11,795 nucleotides of DNA from Lachnospiraceae bacterium UBA7481 (GTDB lineage: Bacteria; Bacillota; Clostridia; Lachnospirales; Lachnospiraceae). Below are positions 1-7,034 of this stretch, piece after piece. A program made the position numbers and the translations under genes. The notes below the pieces were generated by a model. That model saw nothing but the letters and a program-made list of their open reading frames with translations. It was not told where the DNA came from and searched no databases. The stretch spans positions 1-11,795 of the forward strand of contig DLOP01000170.1 in NCBI GenBank assembly GCA_002478505.1. Reading direction: 5' to 3'. The first letter of the stretch is position 1; the number at the start of each line of letters is the position of its first letter.

Positions 1-56
1 GATTTTAACCCGGATTATTCATCAACCATAATACACCTCCTAAACTTCTTAATATT

Positions 57-84
57 ATTATATCCAAAAATATGAAAAAAACAA
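57..84 (-). promoter_or_regulatory. Probable divergent promoter, minus strand
   Basis: Read on the minus strand, TTGTTT (84-79) and a perfect TATAAT (62-57) are separated by 16 bp. Transcription would begin near position 50 and head left out of the window. A strong AGGAGG ribosome binding site follows at 41-36. The promoter implies a divergent gene beyond the left edge. The -10 match is perfect and the -35 is only fair. Confidence 0.45.
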
Positions 85-86
85 GA

Positions 87-110
87 GTTTCCGACTTGCA
101 AGTTGGAAAC
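87..110. promoter_or_regulatory. 24-bp near-palindrome: operator or terminator
   Basis: GTTTCC-G-ACTTGCAAGT-T-GGAAAC is an inverted repeat with a perfect 10-bp core, ACTTGCAAGT, and a single non-complementary pair that would be G-U in RNA. It ends just upstream of the -35 of the minus-strand promoter, a typical position for a regulator binding site. It is also followed by T-rich sequence on both strands, so it could act as a bidirectional terminator for genes facing each other; the visible promoter arrangement favours the operator reading. Confidence 0.45.
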
Positions 111-349
111 TTTTTAAAAATTTGTATTTTTTGACGTATAAGAATGAAAAGTTTTGAAGGGGTTAGCGGTATCCATTGATATTGGTTTTGGAGCGGGGAT
201 GCGATATAACCGTCTTGGAAGGAACCGGACATTTGTGCCGAAAGATACACAGAGCATAATCATCCCATTAATAGATATCATTGCTTCTCTATTTTTTGTC
301 GATATAACTGCCAAAGCAAACAAAATCCACATTTTGAAAGGAGCAAACT

Positions 350-1219
350 ATGTCTATTACAGTATCAGCAGCATCCAGCTCCCACGCGGTACAAGGCGGA
401 AAGCAGACTTCATCGGCGAAACCGACGTGGAATCCGAAGAAAGTATATAAATATCTGGAAGATATGAATCAGGGTTTTCAGAATTACAAAAAACAGGCGG
501 TTTCTTATTATCGTTCTGTGATTTCACAGCAGGAAGGCGACGGAACCATGTGCGTGGAAGATTTGAAAAATGAAATAAAAGAATGGTTCCCGGAGTATAC
601 CCTGACAGATTCTGAACCGTCCAAAGTTGTTCCCGGAAAATTTTATCTTTACATAGACCAATCCCAGTTACAGAAAATGGCGTCTGATCCGGAGTACCGG
701 GCGAAGGTGTATGGTTTGATGGACAGCGAACTTCAAGGAAAGAAAGGCTATACATTGCAGTACAGCGACGGCAGAAATGTTACCTCCCATCTTACGGGAA
801 GTATCTTCTCACTGTGTGAGGCAAACCAAAACTTTGCCGGTGCGGATGGAATTCCTTACCGTGGCAGCTGTACCTCGGATCATCCGGTTTCTTCGTCTAA
901 CTCCCATGCACAGGTGCGCAGCATGAGCTTTCTCTATGACCACGTTGACCCGGCAAAATCGGCAGCGAAGGAAAGAAAGGCAGCAGCGGTAAAAGCGGCA
1001 GAAAAATCAGCAAAGAAACGGTCTGAGAAAAAACAGGCAGCCAAGAAAATGGAGGAAAAGGAAGCTAATGAGAAGGCAATGGCGAAAAAGGCTTTGGCTA
1101 AGAAAGAGGCGAAAAAAGAACTGGCACGGGAGAAGGATGAGGCTGGTGAAATGGTTGATGAATGGCTGGAGCAGCAGATGGGAATCGGTGCAGGAACTAT
1201 TTTTGACACCACGGCATAA
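350..1219 (+). CDS. DUF6033-like protein with coiled-coil tail
   Basis: A 289-residue protein of unknown function. The start ATG at 350 is preceded by a good ribosome binding site (AAAGGAG). Residues 1-25 are Ser/Ala-rich and low-complexity. Residues about 27-190 form a mixed folded region with aromatic-rich segments. Residues about 200-275 are an almost uninterrupted Lys/Ala/Glu-rich stretch, expected to be a long charged helix or coiled coil, followed by a short tail ending GTIFDTTA. There is no signal peptide and no membrane segment. The overall design matches my recollection of the DUF6033 proteins common in Lachnospiraceae, but this is from memory and no catalytic motif is visible. It appears to be transcribed alone, because the transporter downstream has its own promoter. 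Confidence 0.75.
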   Translation: MSITVSAASSSHAVQGGKQTSSAKPTWNPKKVYKYLEDMNQGFQNYKKQAVSYYRSVISQQEGDGTMCVEDLKNEIKEWFPEYTLTDSEPSKVVPGKFYLYIDQSQLQKMASDPEYRAKVYGLMDSELQGKKGYTLQYSDGRNVTSHLTGSIFSLCEANQNFAGADGIPYRGSCTSDHPVSSSNSHAQVRSMSFLYDHVDPAKSAAKERKAAAVKAAEKSAKKRSEKKQAAKKMEEKEANEKAMAKKALAKKEAKKELAREKDEAGEMVDEWLEQQMGIGAGTIFDTTA

Positions 1220-1259
1220 ACGCAAAAATATAATATTTTAAGAATGTGTTTTACAAAAA

Positions 1260-1314
1260 ATAGTTGGCGTTGTCTACATATGTGGATTATAATAATGTGG
1301 ACAAAGTCAACTAT
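1260..1314. repeat. 20-bp inverted repeat enclosing a promoter
   Basis: The left arm is 1260-1279 and the right arm 1295-1314, with a 15-bp spacer. The arms match at 17 of 20 positions. The inner parts read TTGTCTACAT and ATGTGGACAA. The repeat spans the whole promoter of the transporter gene downstream, with the -10 box in the spacer, so a bound dimeric repressor would block RNA polymerase. It could also act as an RNA hairpin or be a small mobile-element remnant. Confidence 0.6.
1264..1293 (+). promoter_or_regulatory. Promoter of the EamA transporter gene
   Basis: TTGGCG (1264-1269) and a perfect TATAAT (1288-1293) are separated by 18 bp, placing the transcription start near 1300. The start codon at 1331 follows after a short leader. 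The promoter lies inside a large inverted repeat, which suggests control by a dedicated regulator. Confidence 0.6.
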
Positions 1315-1330
1315 ATTTTATGGAGTAACT

Positions 1331-2218
1331 ATGATGCGGCGTTTTATGAATCCAAGAGTGATGCTTATTATTTCAATGACAGTATTTGGTACTCTCGGTC
1401 TGTTTGTAAGAAATATTTCCGTATCTTCCGGTGAACTTGCGTTATACCGGGCAATTCTTGCAGCATTGCTGATCGCGGTTTTTCTGTTTTTCACAAAACA
1501 AAAAATACCGTTTCGTGAAATCAAAAAAGAGATTCCGCTTCTTTTGTTGTCAGGTGTGGCTATGGGATTTAACTGGATATTTCTTTTTGAAGCATATAGG
1601 TACACTACGGTGTCCGTTGCGACACTTAGCTATTATTTTGCTCCGGTCATTGTGACGGTAGCATGTCCCATTTTATTTAAGGAAAAGATGTCAGCAAAAC
1701 AATGGATCTGTTTTTTAATGTCCACCCTCGGCATAATATTGATTACAGGTCTTGGGGATCTGTCGGTCGGGAATAACCACTTTGTGGGCATCCTTTTTGG
1801 TCTTGGCGCTGCCTGTCTTTATGCGACGGTTATTCTGCTCAATAAATTTATCAAAAAGGTGGAAGGCATACATAGAACATTATTGCAGTTTATTGCTGCA
1901 ATTCTTGTTCTGATTCCCTATGTGGGATTCACAAGCGGAGTCACGCTTTCTGATCTTGATGGTACAGGCTGGATCTGTCTGCTGATTGTGGGACTTGTCC
2001 ACACCGGTGTGACCTACTGTTTATACTTTTCTTCACTCAAAGAACTTCCGGGACAAAAGGCTGCTATATTGAGCTATATTGATCCCCTCGTGGCTGTTTT
2101 GGTATCTGTTTTGATTTTGGGAGAAGACATGACCGCCATGCAGGTCATCGGCGGCGTTCTGATCTTAGGATTTACCCTATGGAATGAGATTACACCCCAA
2201 AATAGCGAGGTAAAATAA
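1331..2218 (+). CDS. EamA/DMT-family membrane transporter
   Basis: Predicted 295-residue inner-membrane permease of the drug/metabolite transporter superfamily, with two tandem EamA domains (about residues 5-135 and 148-285) and around ten hydrophobic helices. Typical family features are visible: an N-terminal FGTLGLFVRNI helix, the first-repeat end YYFAPVIVTVACPILFKEK, and the second-repeat end SYIDPLVAVLVSVLILGE. Members export or import small metabolites, amino acids or drugs; the substrate cannot be read from sequence. The open frame extends upstream to 1244, but the ATG at 1331 is chosen because GGAG at 1322-1325 lies five bases ahead and because the upstream extension would lie across the promoter. 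A second ATG follows at 1334. The stop codon overlaps the ATG of a 24-codon frame. Confidence 0.9.
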   Translation: MMRRFMNPRVMLIISMTVFGTLGLFVRNISVSSGELALYRAILAALLIAVFLFFTKQKIPFREIKKEIPLLLLSGVAMGFNWIFLFEAYRYTTVSVATLSYYFAPVIVTVACPILFKEKMSAKQWICFLMSTLGIILITGLGDLSVGNNHFVGILFGLGAACLYATVILLNKFIKKVEGIHRTLLQFIAAILVLIPYVGFTSGVTLSDLDGTGWICLLIVGLVHTGVTYCLYFSSLKELPGQKAAILSYIDPLVAVLVSVLILGEDMTAMQVIGGVLILGFTLWNEITPQNSEVK

Positions 2219-2292
2219 TGCTTACGAAGGATCAGATTGCAGATATTCAGGGATTTAATAAAGTTCTTCTTATCCGGTGTGATTTTTGCTAA
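2218..2292 (+). CDS. 24-residue peptide or truncated gene start
   Basis: The stop of the transporter gene overlaps this ATG (TAATG), and GAGG at 2207-2210 sits seven bases ahead, a normal ribosome binding site. The frame encodes only 24 residues, starting MLTKDQIADIQGFNK and ending RCDFC, before a TAA. The translation signals look genuine, so this may be a small translationally coupled peptide or the 5' remnant of a longer gene whose body was lost. I do not recognise the sequence. It could also be chance. Confidence 0.3.
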   Translation: MLTKDQIADIQGFNKVLLIRCDFC

Positions 2293-2314
2293 AATAAAGT
2301 AAAGAGGTATAGCG

Positions 2315-2551
2315 ATGCAAAATAATTATCGTTTTTTTCAAAACACTTCCTGTGAATATTTTCCGTGTCATAAAGACCGGGAGGAGTTAAATTGTCTGTT
2401 CTGTTATTGTCCGTTATATCACAGGGAATACTGTCCGGGAAATCCTCAGTATATGGAGAAGAACGGTAAAAAAATTAAAATATGCAGCAATTGTACTTTT
2501 CCCCATGAGCCGGAGAACTATGAGACAATCATTGATTTGTTAAAAAGTTGA
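2315..2551 (+). CDS. Cysteine-rich small-domain protein
   Basis: A 78-residue soluble protein with eight cysteines at residues 13, 18, 27, 30, 32, 40, 57 and 60, plus nearby histidines (19, 36, 64). The pattern, including NTSCEYFPCH, a central CLFCYC and a final ICSNC, fits the cysteine-rich small domain family (PF04071), which probably binds metal. Relatives are often fused to or located beside cobalamin-biosynthesis genes, but none is visible here. AGAGG at about 2302-2306 precedes the ATG. The next gene begins 14 bp after the stop, with its ribosome binding site immediately behind it, so the two are probably co-transcribed. The biochemical role is unknown. Confidence 0.8.
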   Translation: MQNNYRFFQNTSCEYFPCHKDREELNCLFCYCPLYHREYCPGNPQYMEKNGKKIKICSNCTFPHEPENYETIIDLLKS

Positions 2552-2565
2552 AGGAGCAGATGTTT

Positions 2566-3633
2566 ATGGAATTGACTGTGTGTATCATAACAAAAAATGA
2601 GAGGGAAAGATTGAGATCTTGCCTGCAGGCGCTGCAGGGGCAGGATGTTGAGATCGTAGTCGTAGATACCGGTTCCACGGATGGGACGAAGGAGATGGTT
2701 TCAGATTATACGGACAGGATCTTTGATTTTGTGTGGCAGGATGATTTTTCTCTTGCAAGGAATTATGCTGCTTCGAAAGCCTCCCATGATATGATCATGA
2801 TGCTGGATAGTGATGAGTATGTACAGGAGATGGATCTGGACGCTCTGACGAAAGCGGTAGAAGAACATGCCGGCATGGTGGGAAGAATCAGGAGGATCAA
2901 TCTTCTGGACCGTGACGGGGAGCAGCAGGAGATCAGCGAGTATATCAGCAGGATCTATGATAGAAGATACTATCATTATGAAGGCAGGATCCATGAACAG
3001 ATCGTTCCGAAGGTTTTTGCTGCAGAAGAAAGCAGCAAAGATTACAGGGCATATCAGACTGGTGTCGTTGTGCTGCATGACGGTTACTGTGGCAGTGAGG
3101 CGGAGCTGAAGGCGAAGGTGGAGCGGAATATTGCCCTGCTGGAACGGGAACTGGAAGCAAAAGGAGAAGATCCGTATCTCTGCTATCAGCTGGGGAAATC
3201 GTATTATGTCGCGAAGGATTATGCTGCTGCGGTTGCTGCATTTGACAGGGCGCTTAGCCAGGATCTGAATCCAAAGCTGGAATATGTCATTGACATGGTA
3301 CAGGCCTATGGATATTCGTTATTAAAGTCCGGGCAGACAAAGCGGGCGCTTTCTTTGGAAGGGATCTATGAGGAATTTGGCGATACGGCGGATTTCCGGT
3401 TTTTGATGGGGTTGATCTATATGAACAACGGCCTGTTTGACCGCGCGGTGGACGCATTTTTAAATGCCACCAAAGCGAAAGAGGCATATACCAAAGGAGC
3501 GAATTCCTTTCTGGCATATTATAATGCAGGCGTCATCTGTGAATGTCTGGAGGATTATGAACGGGCAAGGAAGTATTATACGGCATGTGGCGATTATCCG
3601 AGGGCAAGGGAGCGGCTGGCGGCGATAGGCTGA
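2566..3633 (+). CDS. Family-2 glycosyltransferase with TPR C-terminus
   Basis: Predicted 355-residue cytoplasmic enzyme. The N-terminal GT-A domain (about residues 3-130) has the family signatures TVCIITKNE, VVDTGSTDGT (Asp34, nucleotide-sugar binding) and MLDSDE (Asp81-Ser-Asp83, the metal-binding DxD). From about residue 203 the protein consists of TPR-like helical repeats (YQLGKSYYVAKDYAAAVAAF, then FLMGLIYMNNGLFDRAVDAF, then YYNAGVICECLEDYERARKY), suited to binding a protein partner or forming dimers. This layout is shared with the S-glycosyltransferase SunS and with many clostridial protein glycosyltransferases, so a protein acceptor is plausible but unproven. Three in-frame starts exist (2548 TTG, 2560 ATG, 2566 ATG). 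The last is preferred because AAGGAG at 2551-2556 lies nine bases ahead of it and the fold begins directly after it. Confidence 0.9.
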   Translation: MELTVCIITKNERERLRSCLQALQGQDVEIVVVDTGSTDGTKEMVSDYTDRIFDFVWQDDFSLARNYAASKASHDMIMMLDSDEYVQEMDLDALTKAVEEHAGMVGRIRRINLLDRDGEQQEISEYISRIYDRRYYHYEGRIHEQIVPKVFAAEESSKDYRAYQTGVVVLHDGYCGSEAELKAKVERNIALLERELEAKGEDPYLCYQLGKSYYVAKDYAAAVAAFDRALSQDLNPKLEYVIDMVQAYGYSLLKSGQTKRALSLEGIYEEFGDTADFRFLMGLIYMNNGLFDRAVDAFLNATKAKEAYTKGANSFLAYYNAGVICECLEDYERARKYYTACGDYPRARERLAAIG

Positions 3634-3638
3634 TAAGA

Positions 3639-3667
3639 TTGATTTGAGCAGTCACTAAAATTATTAA
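3639..3667 (+). promoter_or_regulatory. Possible promoter for the small membrane protein
   Basis: TTGATT (3639-3644) and TATTAA (3662-3667) are separated by exactly 17 bp and lie 35 bp before the ATG at 3702. Each box is imperfect, so this is a tentative call; read-through from the glycosyltransferase gene is the alternative. Confidence 0.35.
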
Positions 3668-3701
3668 GAATAAGAAGAAGTGATCAAAATGGAGGGATCA
3701 A

Positions 3702-3914
3702 ATGATGGATGGAATGTATGGGTTGGTAACAAAAGGCTGTATGGCTGTGGCAATGATCGTCGGGATCGTTATGTTGATCGCGCCAAAGAAGGTGGGAAAA
3801 AAATCCCTGACAGAGACTAAAAAGGGAACGATGATCGTGAGGATTTTCGGCGCGCTGATTATCGTATGCGGATTGATTGGACTGTTGGCGATAAGCTGGT
3901 TGAACAGTTTGTGA
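3702..3914 (+). CDS. Small two-helix membrane protein
   Basis: A 70-residue protein with two hydrophobic segments, about residues 12-27 and 45-66, separated by a basic loop (PKKVGKKSLTETKK). The loop is probably cytoplasmic by the positive-inside rule, making the protein a helical hairpin in the membrane. A strong ribosome binding site (GGAGGG at 3691-3696) precedes ATG-ATG at 3702/3705. I do not recognise a family and assign no function. It is bounded downstream by the independent promoter of nrdR. Confidence 0.65.
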   Translation: MMDGMYGLVTKGCMAVAMIVGIVMLIAPKKVGKKSLTETKKGTMIVRIFGALIIVCGLIGLLAISWLNSL

Positions 3915-4009
3915 TGATCTTTCCATATTGCCTATTATTTAAGAATATGGTCGCAGAAGAAGGAGTCATGGGTTTTTATAAAATTGTGTTATAGGTTTCC
4001 ATAAAATAG

Positions 4010-4038
4010 TTGACATAATGAAAAAAATCGCATATACT
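4010..4038 (+). promoter_or_regulatory. nrdR promoter
   Basis: A perfect TTGACA (4010-4015) and TATACT (4033-4038) are separated by 17 bp, a near-consensus sigma-A promoter. Transcription should start near 4045, giving a leader of about 55 bases. No NrdR-box-like pair is evident, so autoregulation is not suggested. Confidence 0.85.
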
Positions 4039-4100
4039 CTAAATATGTAACAATTATGTAATACTTTTGTCATAAAATACATGTTCAGGGGGAAAGCAAT

Positions 4101-4550
4101 ATGAAATGTCCGTTTTGTGGCCATGAGAATACCAGGGTAATCGATTCCAGACCGGCTGAAGAGAATAACTCTATCCGCCGCCGCCGTGTGTGCGACGAGT
4201 GCGATAAGCGTTTTACGACGTATGAAAAGGTTGAGACGATTCCATTGATCATCATTAAGAAGGATAATAACCGGGAGGCGTATGACCGCAAGAAGATTGA
4301 GGCCGGAGTTCTCAGAGCGTGTCACAAACGTCCGATCAGCGCGGATGCCATCAATAAGCTGATCGACGAGGCGGAGATTGAGATCTTCAGCAGGGAAGAA
4401 AAAGAGATTCCCAGCGCTGTTATCGGGGAGATCGTTATGGAAAAGCTGAAGAATCTGGAGGCGGTTGCCTATGTCAGATTTGCTTCTGTTTACCGTGAAT
4501 TTAAAGATATCAATACCTTTATGGATGAATTGAAAAAGGTGTTGGAGTAA
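4101..4550 (+). CDS. nrdR: Transcriptional repressor NrdR
   Basis: A 149-residue cytoplasmic regulator that senses ATP/dATP and represses ribonucleotide reductase genes. The N-terminal zinc ribbon uses Cys3, Cys6, Cys31 and Cys34 (MKCPFCGHENTRVIDSR, then VCDEC) with the characteristic basic RRRR stretch that contacts DNA. The ATP-cone domain covers about residues 48-138 (KKDNNREAYDRKKIEAGV through VAYVRFASVYREF). Length and order match the family closely. The start ATG follows an AGGGGGA ribosome binding site. It forms a single-gene unit with its own promoter and a strong terminator; no nrd structural genes are in the window. Confidence 0.97.
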   Translation: MKCPFCGHENTRVIDSRPAEENNSIRRRRVCDECDKRFTTYEKVETIPLIIIKKDNNREAYDRKKIEAGVLRACHKRPISADAINKLIDEAEIEIFSREEKEIPSAVIGEIVMEKLKNLEAVAYVRFASVYREFKDINTFMDELKKVLE

Positions 4551-4572
4551 TCATTATGTATGAAGCTGTAAT

Positions 4573-4612
4573 CCCTGCCGGGATGAAATTTTCCGGCGGG
4601 GTTTCTTATTTT
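4573..4612 (+). terminator. Intrinsic terminator after nrdR
   Basis: A nine-pair GC-rich stem, CCCTGCCGG (4573-4581) with CCGGCGGGG (4593-4601) including one G-U pair, is followed by the T-rich stretch TTTCTTATTTT. It begins 22 bases after the nrdR stop codon. Confidence 0.85.
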
Positions 4613-4727
4613 CACGAAAAAATTTTTTTGATTTCACACATTGTCCATAAATATCGGGTAAAATGTATCTTAAATCATATATGGGATTAACGGATAAGAA
4701 TCCGGATAAAGAAAGGTGCGGCGTTAT

Positions 4728-5402
4728 ATGGAAAAGATCAAGATCCTGGTGGTAGATGACGAAGCAAGAATGCGCAAGCTGGTGAAGGATTTTCTGGTGA
4801 AAAAAGATTATGAGGTAATTGAAGCGGAGGACGGCGCGAAAGCGCTTGATTATTTTTATAATGACAAGGAGATCGCGCTGATCATATTGGACGTGATGAT
4901 GCCGCAGATGGATGGCTGGCAGGTGTGCAAGGAAATACGGGAATCCTCAAAAGTACCGATTATTATGCTGACTGCCCGCGGGGAAGAACGGGATGAACTT
5001 TTAGGGTTTCAGCTTGGTGTGGATGAATATATTTCCAAGCCATTCAGTCCGAAGATCCTTGTTGCCAGAGTGGAGGCGATCCTGCGGCGGGTGATCGGGG
5101 AGGAAAAACAGGAGAAGATGGAGGCGGGCGGCATTGTGATCGATCATGCGGCGCATATCGTCAGTGTGGATGGAGAGACGGTAGAGCTTAGTTATAAGGA
5201 ATATGAGCTCCTCACTTATTTTATGGAAAATCAGGGAATCGCGCTTTCGCGGGAAAAGATATTGAATCATGTATGGAATTATGATTATTTCGGGGATGCA
5301 AGAACCATCGATACCCATGTGAAAAAGCTTCGGAATAAGCTTAAAGATAAAGGAGAATTGATCCATACCATCTGGGGACTGGGGTATAAATTTGAAGTTT
5401 AG
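4728..5402 (+). CDS. OmpR/PhoB-family response regulator
   Basis: A 224-residue DNA-binding response regulator. The receiver domain (residues 4-118) contains the acidic pair Asp10-Asp11, phospho-acceptor Asp55 (ILDVMMPQMDG), Thr82 (MLTARGEE) and Lys104 (ISKPF), all intact. The C-terminal winged helix (about 130-222) shows the OmpR signature LSYKEYELLTYF and RTIDTHVKKLRNKL ending WGLGYKF. A GTG at 4716 is in frame, but the ATG at 4728 is chosen because AAGG lies ahead of it and homologues start just before the KILVVDDE strand. The cognate kinase follows 83 bp downstream. Target genes are unknown; the adjacent lipoprotein and mscL genes are plausible but untested. Confidence 0.93.
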   Translation: MEKIKILVVDDEARMRKLVKDFLVKKDYEVIEAEDGAKALDYFYNDKEIALIILDVMMPQMDGWQVCKEIRESSKVPIIMLTARGEERDELLGFQLGVDEYISKPFSPKILVARVEAILRRVIGEEKQEKMEAGGIVIDHAAHIVSVDGETVELSYKEYELLTYFMENQGIALSREKILNHVWNYDYFGDARTIDTHVKKLRNKLKDKGELIHTIWGLGYKFEV

Positions 5403-5485
5403 CATAAAAAGTATATATGTGAACCGGACATTGTGGTCATGTAATTACCTATAGAAAACACAGGGAAGGAGAAACGGTTTTATAA

Positions 5486-6967
5486 ATGAAATATTCAATC
5501 AAAAAACAGCTTGCATTTATATTTATCGTTCTTCTTGCCGGGATGCAGATCTTGTTCTGGGTGACCAATGTGATTCTTTTGGAACGTTATTATATTGCAA
5601 AAAAACGGGCCAATCTTATGGAGGCATATGCCGTAATCAATGACTGGAGTAACCGGGAAAAAGTCGCAACGGAGGAGTTTGATGAAGCGATCCATAAGAT
5701 CTGCAGCGCATACAGTATCAATTTTATCATTACAGATGCAGCTTCCAATACGATCAAGACGTCGATCAATGATGCGGATGAGTTTAACCGCCAGCTGCGG
5801 GACATCATATTTGAACGGGGCGATGATACGCAGGAGGTTATTCTGGAAGAAGACAATTATACCATCAGTAATCTGCTGAACCAGAATGGAGAAGCGGAAT
5901 ATCTTGTTATGTGGGGCAATCTGGACAATGGTAATTTTTTCATGCTGCGGGTGTCGATGGAGGGCATTCATAACAGCGCCAATATGGCAAATGCATTTTT
6001 TCTGAATGTTTTGATTGTTGTGGCCGTACTGGCGGCGGCGATGATCTGGATCGTATCGGAGAAAGTAGGGGAACCGATCCTGGAACTCGCAGATCTTTCC
6101 AAGCGTATGGCGCAGCTTGATTTTGACGCAAGATATGAGGGCAATGACAAGAATGAGATCGCGATCCTCGGTGAGAACTTTAATCTTATGTCAGAGAAGC
6201 TGGAGGAAACCATATCTTCGCTGAAATCGGCTAATATAGAGCTGCAGAGGGATGTGGAGAGCAAGACCAGAATAGACAATATGCGTAAGGAATTTGTTGC
6301 CAATGTTTCCCATGAGCTGAAGACGCCGATCGCGATCATTCAGGGATATGCGGAAGGGCTGATGGAGGGGATTACGGACGATCCGGAGAGCCAGAAATAT
6401 TACTGTGAGGTCATTATGGATGAGACGGTAAGAATGAACCGCATGGTAAAAAATCTGATCACTTTAAGCCAGTTGGAGTCCGATGCGGACGCGATTGCGA
6501 TGGAACGCTTTGATCTGACTGATCTGATCGGAAACTGCATTCAGGCGTCTGAAATATTGATCAAGCAGAATGGGATCCATATGGTTTTTGAGCCGGGGCA
6601 GGAGGTAAATGTGTGGGCGGATGAATACCAGATCGAGGAGGTATTCCGCAATTTTCTTTCCAATGCGATCCATTATGCTGCGACATCAAAAACAGAGGCG
6701 GAAAAGCGGATAGAAGTTACTGTGGTAAAGAAGGACGGCAAAGCGCGCGTCAGCGTGTTTAATACCGGAGAGCAGATTCCGGAGGAAAGTCTTGAGCATA
6801 TCTGGGATAAATTTTACAAAGTCGATAAAGCGCGTACCAGGGAATATGGCGGCACCGGTATCGGGCTGTCTATTGTGAAAGCGGTCATGGAACGTATCGG
6901 TCAGGCATATGGAGTGATCAATCATGAAGAAGGCGTGGAATTTTATTTTGAATTGGAAACGGCATAA
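5486..6967 (+). CDS. Membrane sensor histidine kinase (VanS-like)
   Basis: A 493-residue sensor kinase, the partner of the preceding response regulator. Order of parts: membrane helix 1 (about 9-32), an extracytoplasmic sensor of about 135 residues with no family I recognise, membrane helix 2 (170-190), a HAMP linker (about 192-245), the HisKA domain with phospho-acceptor His276 (NVSHELKTP), and the ATPase domain with N-box Asn393 (FRNFLSNAIHYA), G1 segment FNTGEQIPEE (426-429) and G2 GGTGIGLSIVK (455-463). The usual Asp of the G1 box is Asn, as seen in several VanS-type kinases. AAGGAG lies about 14 bases before the ATG, unusually far, which may lower translation relative to the regulator. 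Transcription probably comes from the response regulator promoter. Confidence 0.93.
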   Translation: MKYSIKKQLAFIFIVLLAGMQILFWVTNVILLERYYIAKKRANLMEAYAVINDWSNREKVATEEFDEAIHKICSAYSINFIITDAASNTIKTSINDADEFNRQLRDIIFERGDDTQEVILEEDNYTISNLLNQNGEAEYLVMWGNLDNGNFFMLRVSMEGIHNSANMANAFFLNVLIVVAVLAAAMIWIVSEKVGEPILELADLSKRMAQLDFDARYEGNDKNEIAILGENFNLMSEKLEETISSLKSANIELQRDVESKTRIDNMRKEFVANVSHELKTPIAIIQGYAEGLMEGITDDPESQKYYCEVIMDETVRMNRMVKNLITLSQLESDADAIAMERFDLTDLIGNCIQASEILIKQNGIHMVFEPGQEVNVWADEYQIEEVFRNFLSNAIHYAATSKTEAEKRIEVTVVKKDGKARVSVFNTGEQIPEESLEHIWDKFYKVDKARTREYGGTGIGLSIVKAVMERIGQAYGVINHEEGVEFYFELETA

Positions 6968-7003
6968 AGAAACATAAAACATAAATAAAATAAAACTAAG
7001 GAA

Positions 7004-7032
7004 TTGTATTTTGAAGTGATTTTCGTTATAAT
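7004..7032 (+). promoter_or_regulatory. Promoter of the lipoprotein-mscL-rfbD unit
   Basis: TTGTAT (7004-7009) and a perfect TATAAT (7027-7032) are exactly 17 bp apart. The start point would be near 7039, inside the left arm of the hairpin at 7035-7064. Confidence 0.6.
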
Positions 7033-7034
7033 AA

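Larger units (their letters stand above)
1..349. other. Gene-poor left edge
   Basis: No convincing complete gene lies here. The left 110 bases hold a minus-strand promoter and ribosome binding site plus a palindrome, listed separately. An open frame from a TTG at 154 runs on the + strand to 450, but it overlaps the strongly supported gene at 350 out of frame, lacks a ribosome binding site and resembles no family I know. A minus-strand frame covering 114-332 is equally unsupported. A weak + strand promoter for the gene at 350 could be TTGCTT (281-286) and TATAAC (303-308), 16 bp apart; this is only a suggestion. Confidence 0.5.

Noticed and set aside
114..332. A minus-strand open frame of 72 codons opposite the left-edge region.
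   Set aside because: No ribosome binding site or recognisable motif, and its 3' end crosses into the T-rich region beside the palindrome.
154..450. A + strand open frame starting with TTG that includes IGFGAGMRYNRLGRNRTF.
   Set aside because: It has no ribosome binding site, overlaps the well-supported gene at 350 for 100 bases in another frame, and matches no family I recognise.
934..1225. Long minus-strand open frames rich in Ser, Phe and Ala.
   Set aside because: They are the antisense of the Lys/Ala-rich coiled-coil tail, whose codon pattern keeps the opposite strand open.
1222..1242. AT-only symmetrical stretch after the DUF6033-like gene.
   Set aside because: A stem without GC pairs is too weak to count as a terminator and can arise by chance in AT-rich spacers.
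3923..3950. Inverted repeat CCATATT/AATATGG downstream of the small membrane protein.
   Set aside because: The stem is AT-rich and only seven pairs with a 14-base loop and no T-run, so it is unconvincing as a terminator.
4628..4671. Possible promoter boxes before the response regulator gene (TTGATT, TTGTCC, TAAAAT, TATCTT).
   Set aside because: No pair combines acceptable boxes with 16-18 bp spacing; a promoter is expected here but cannot be placed.
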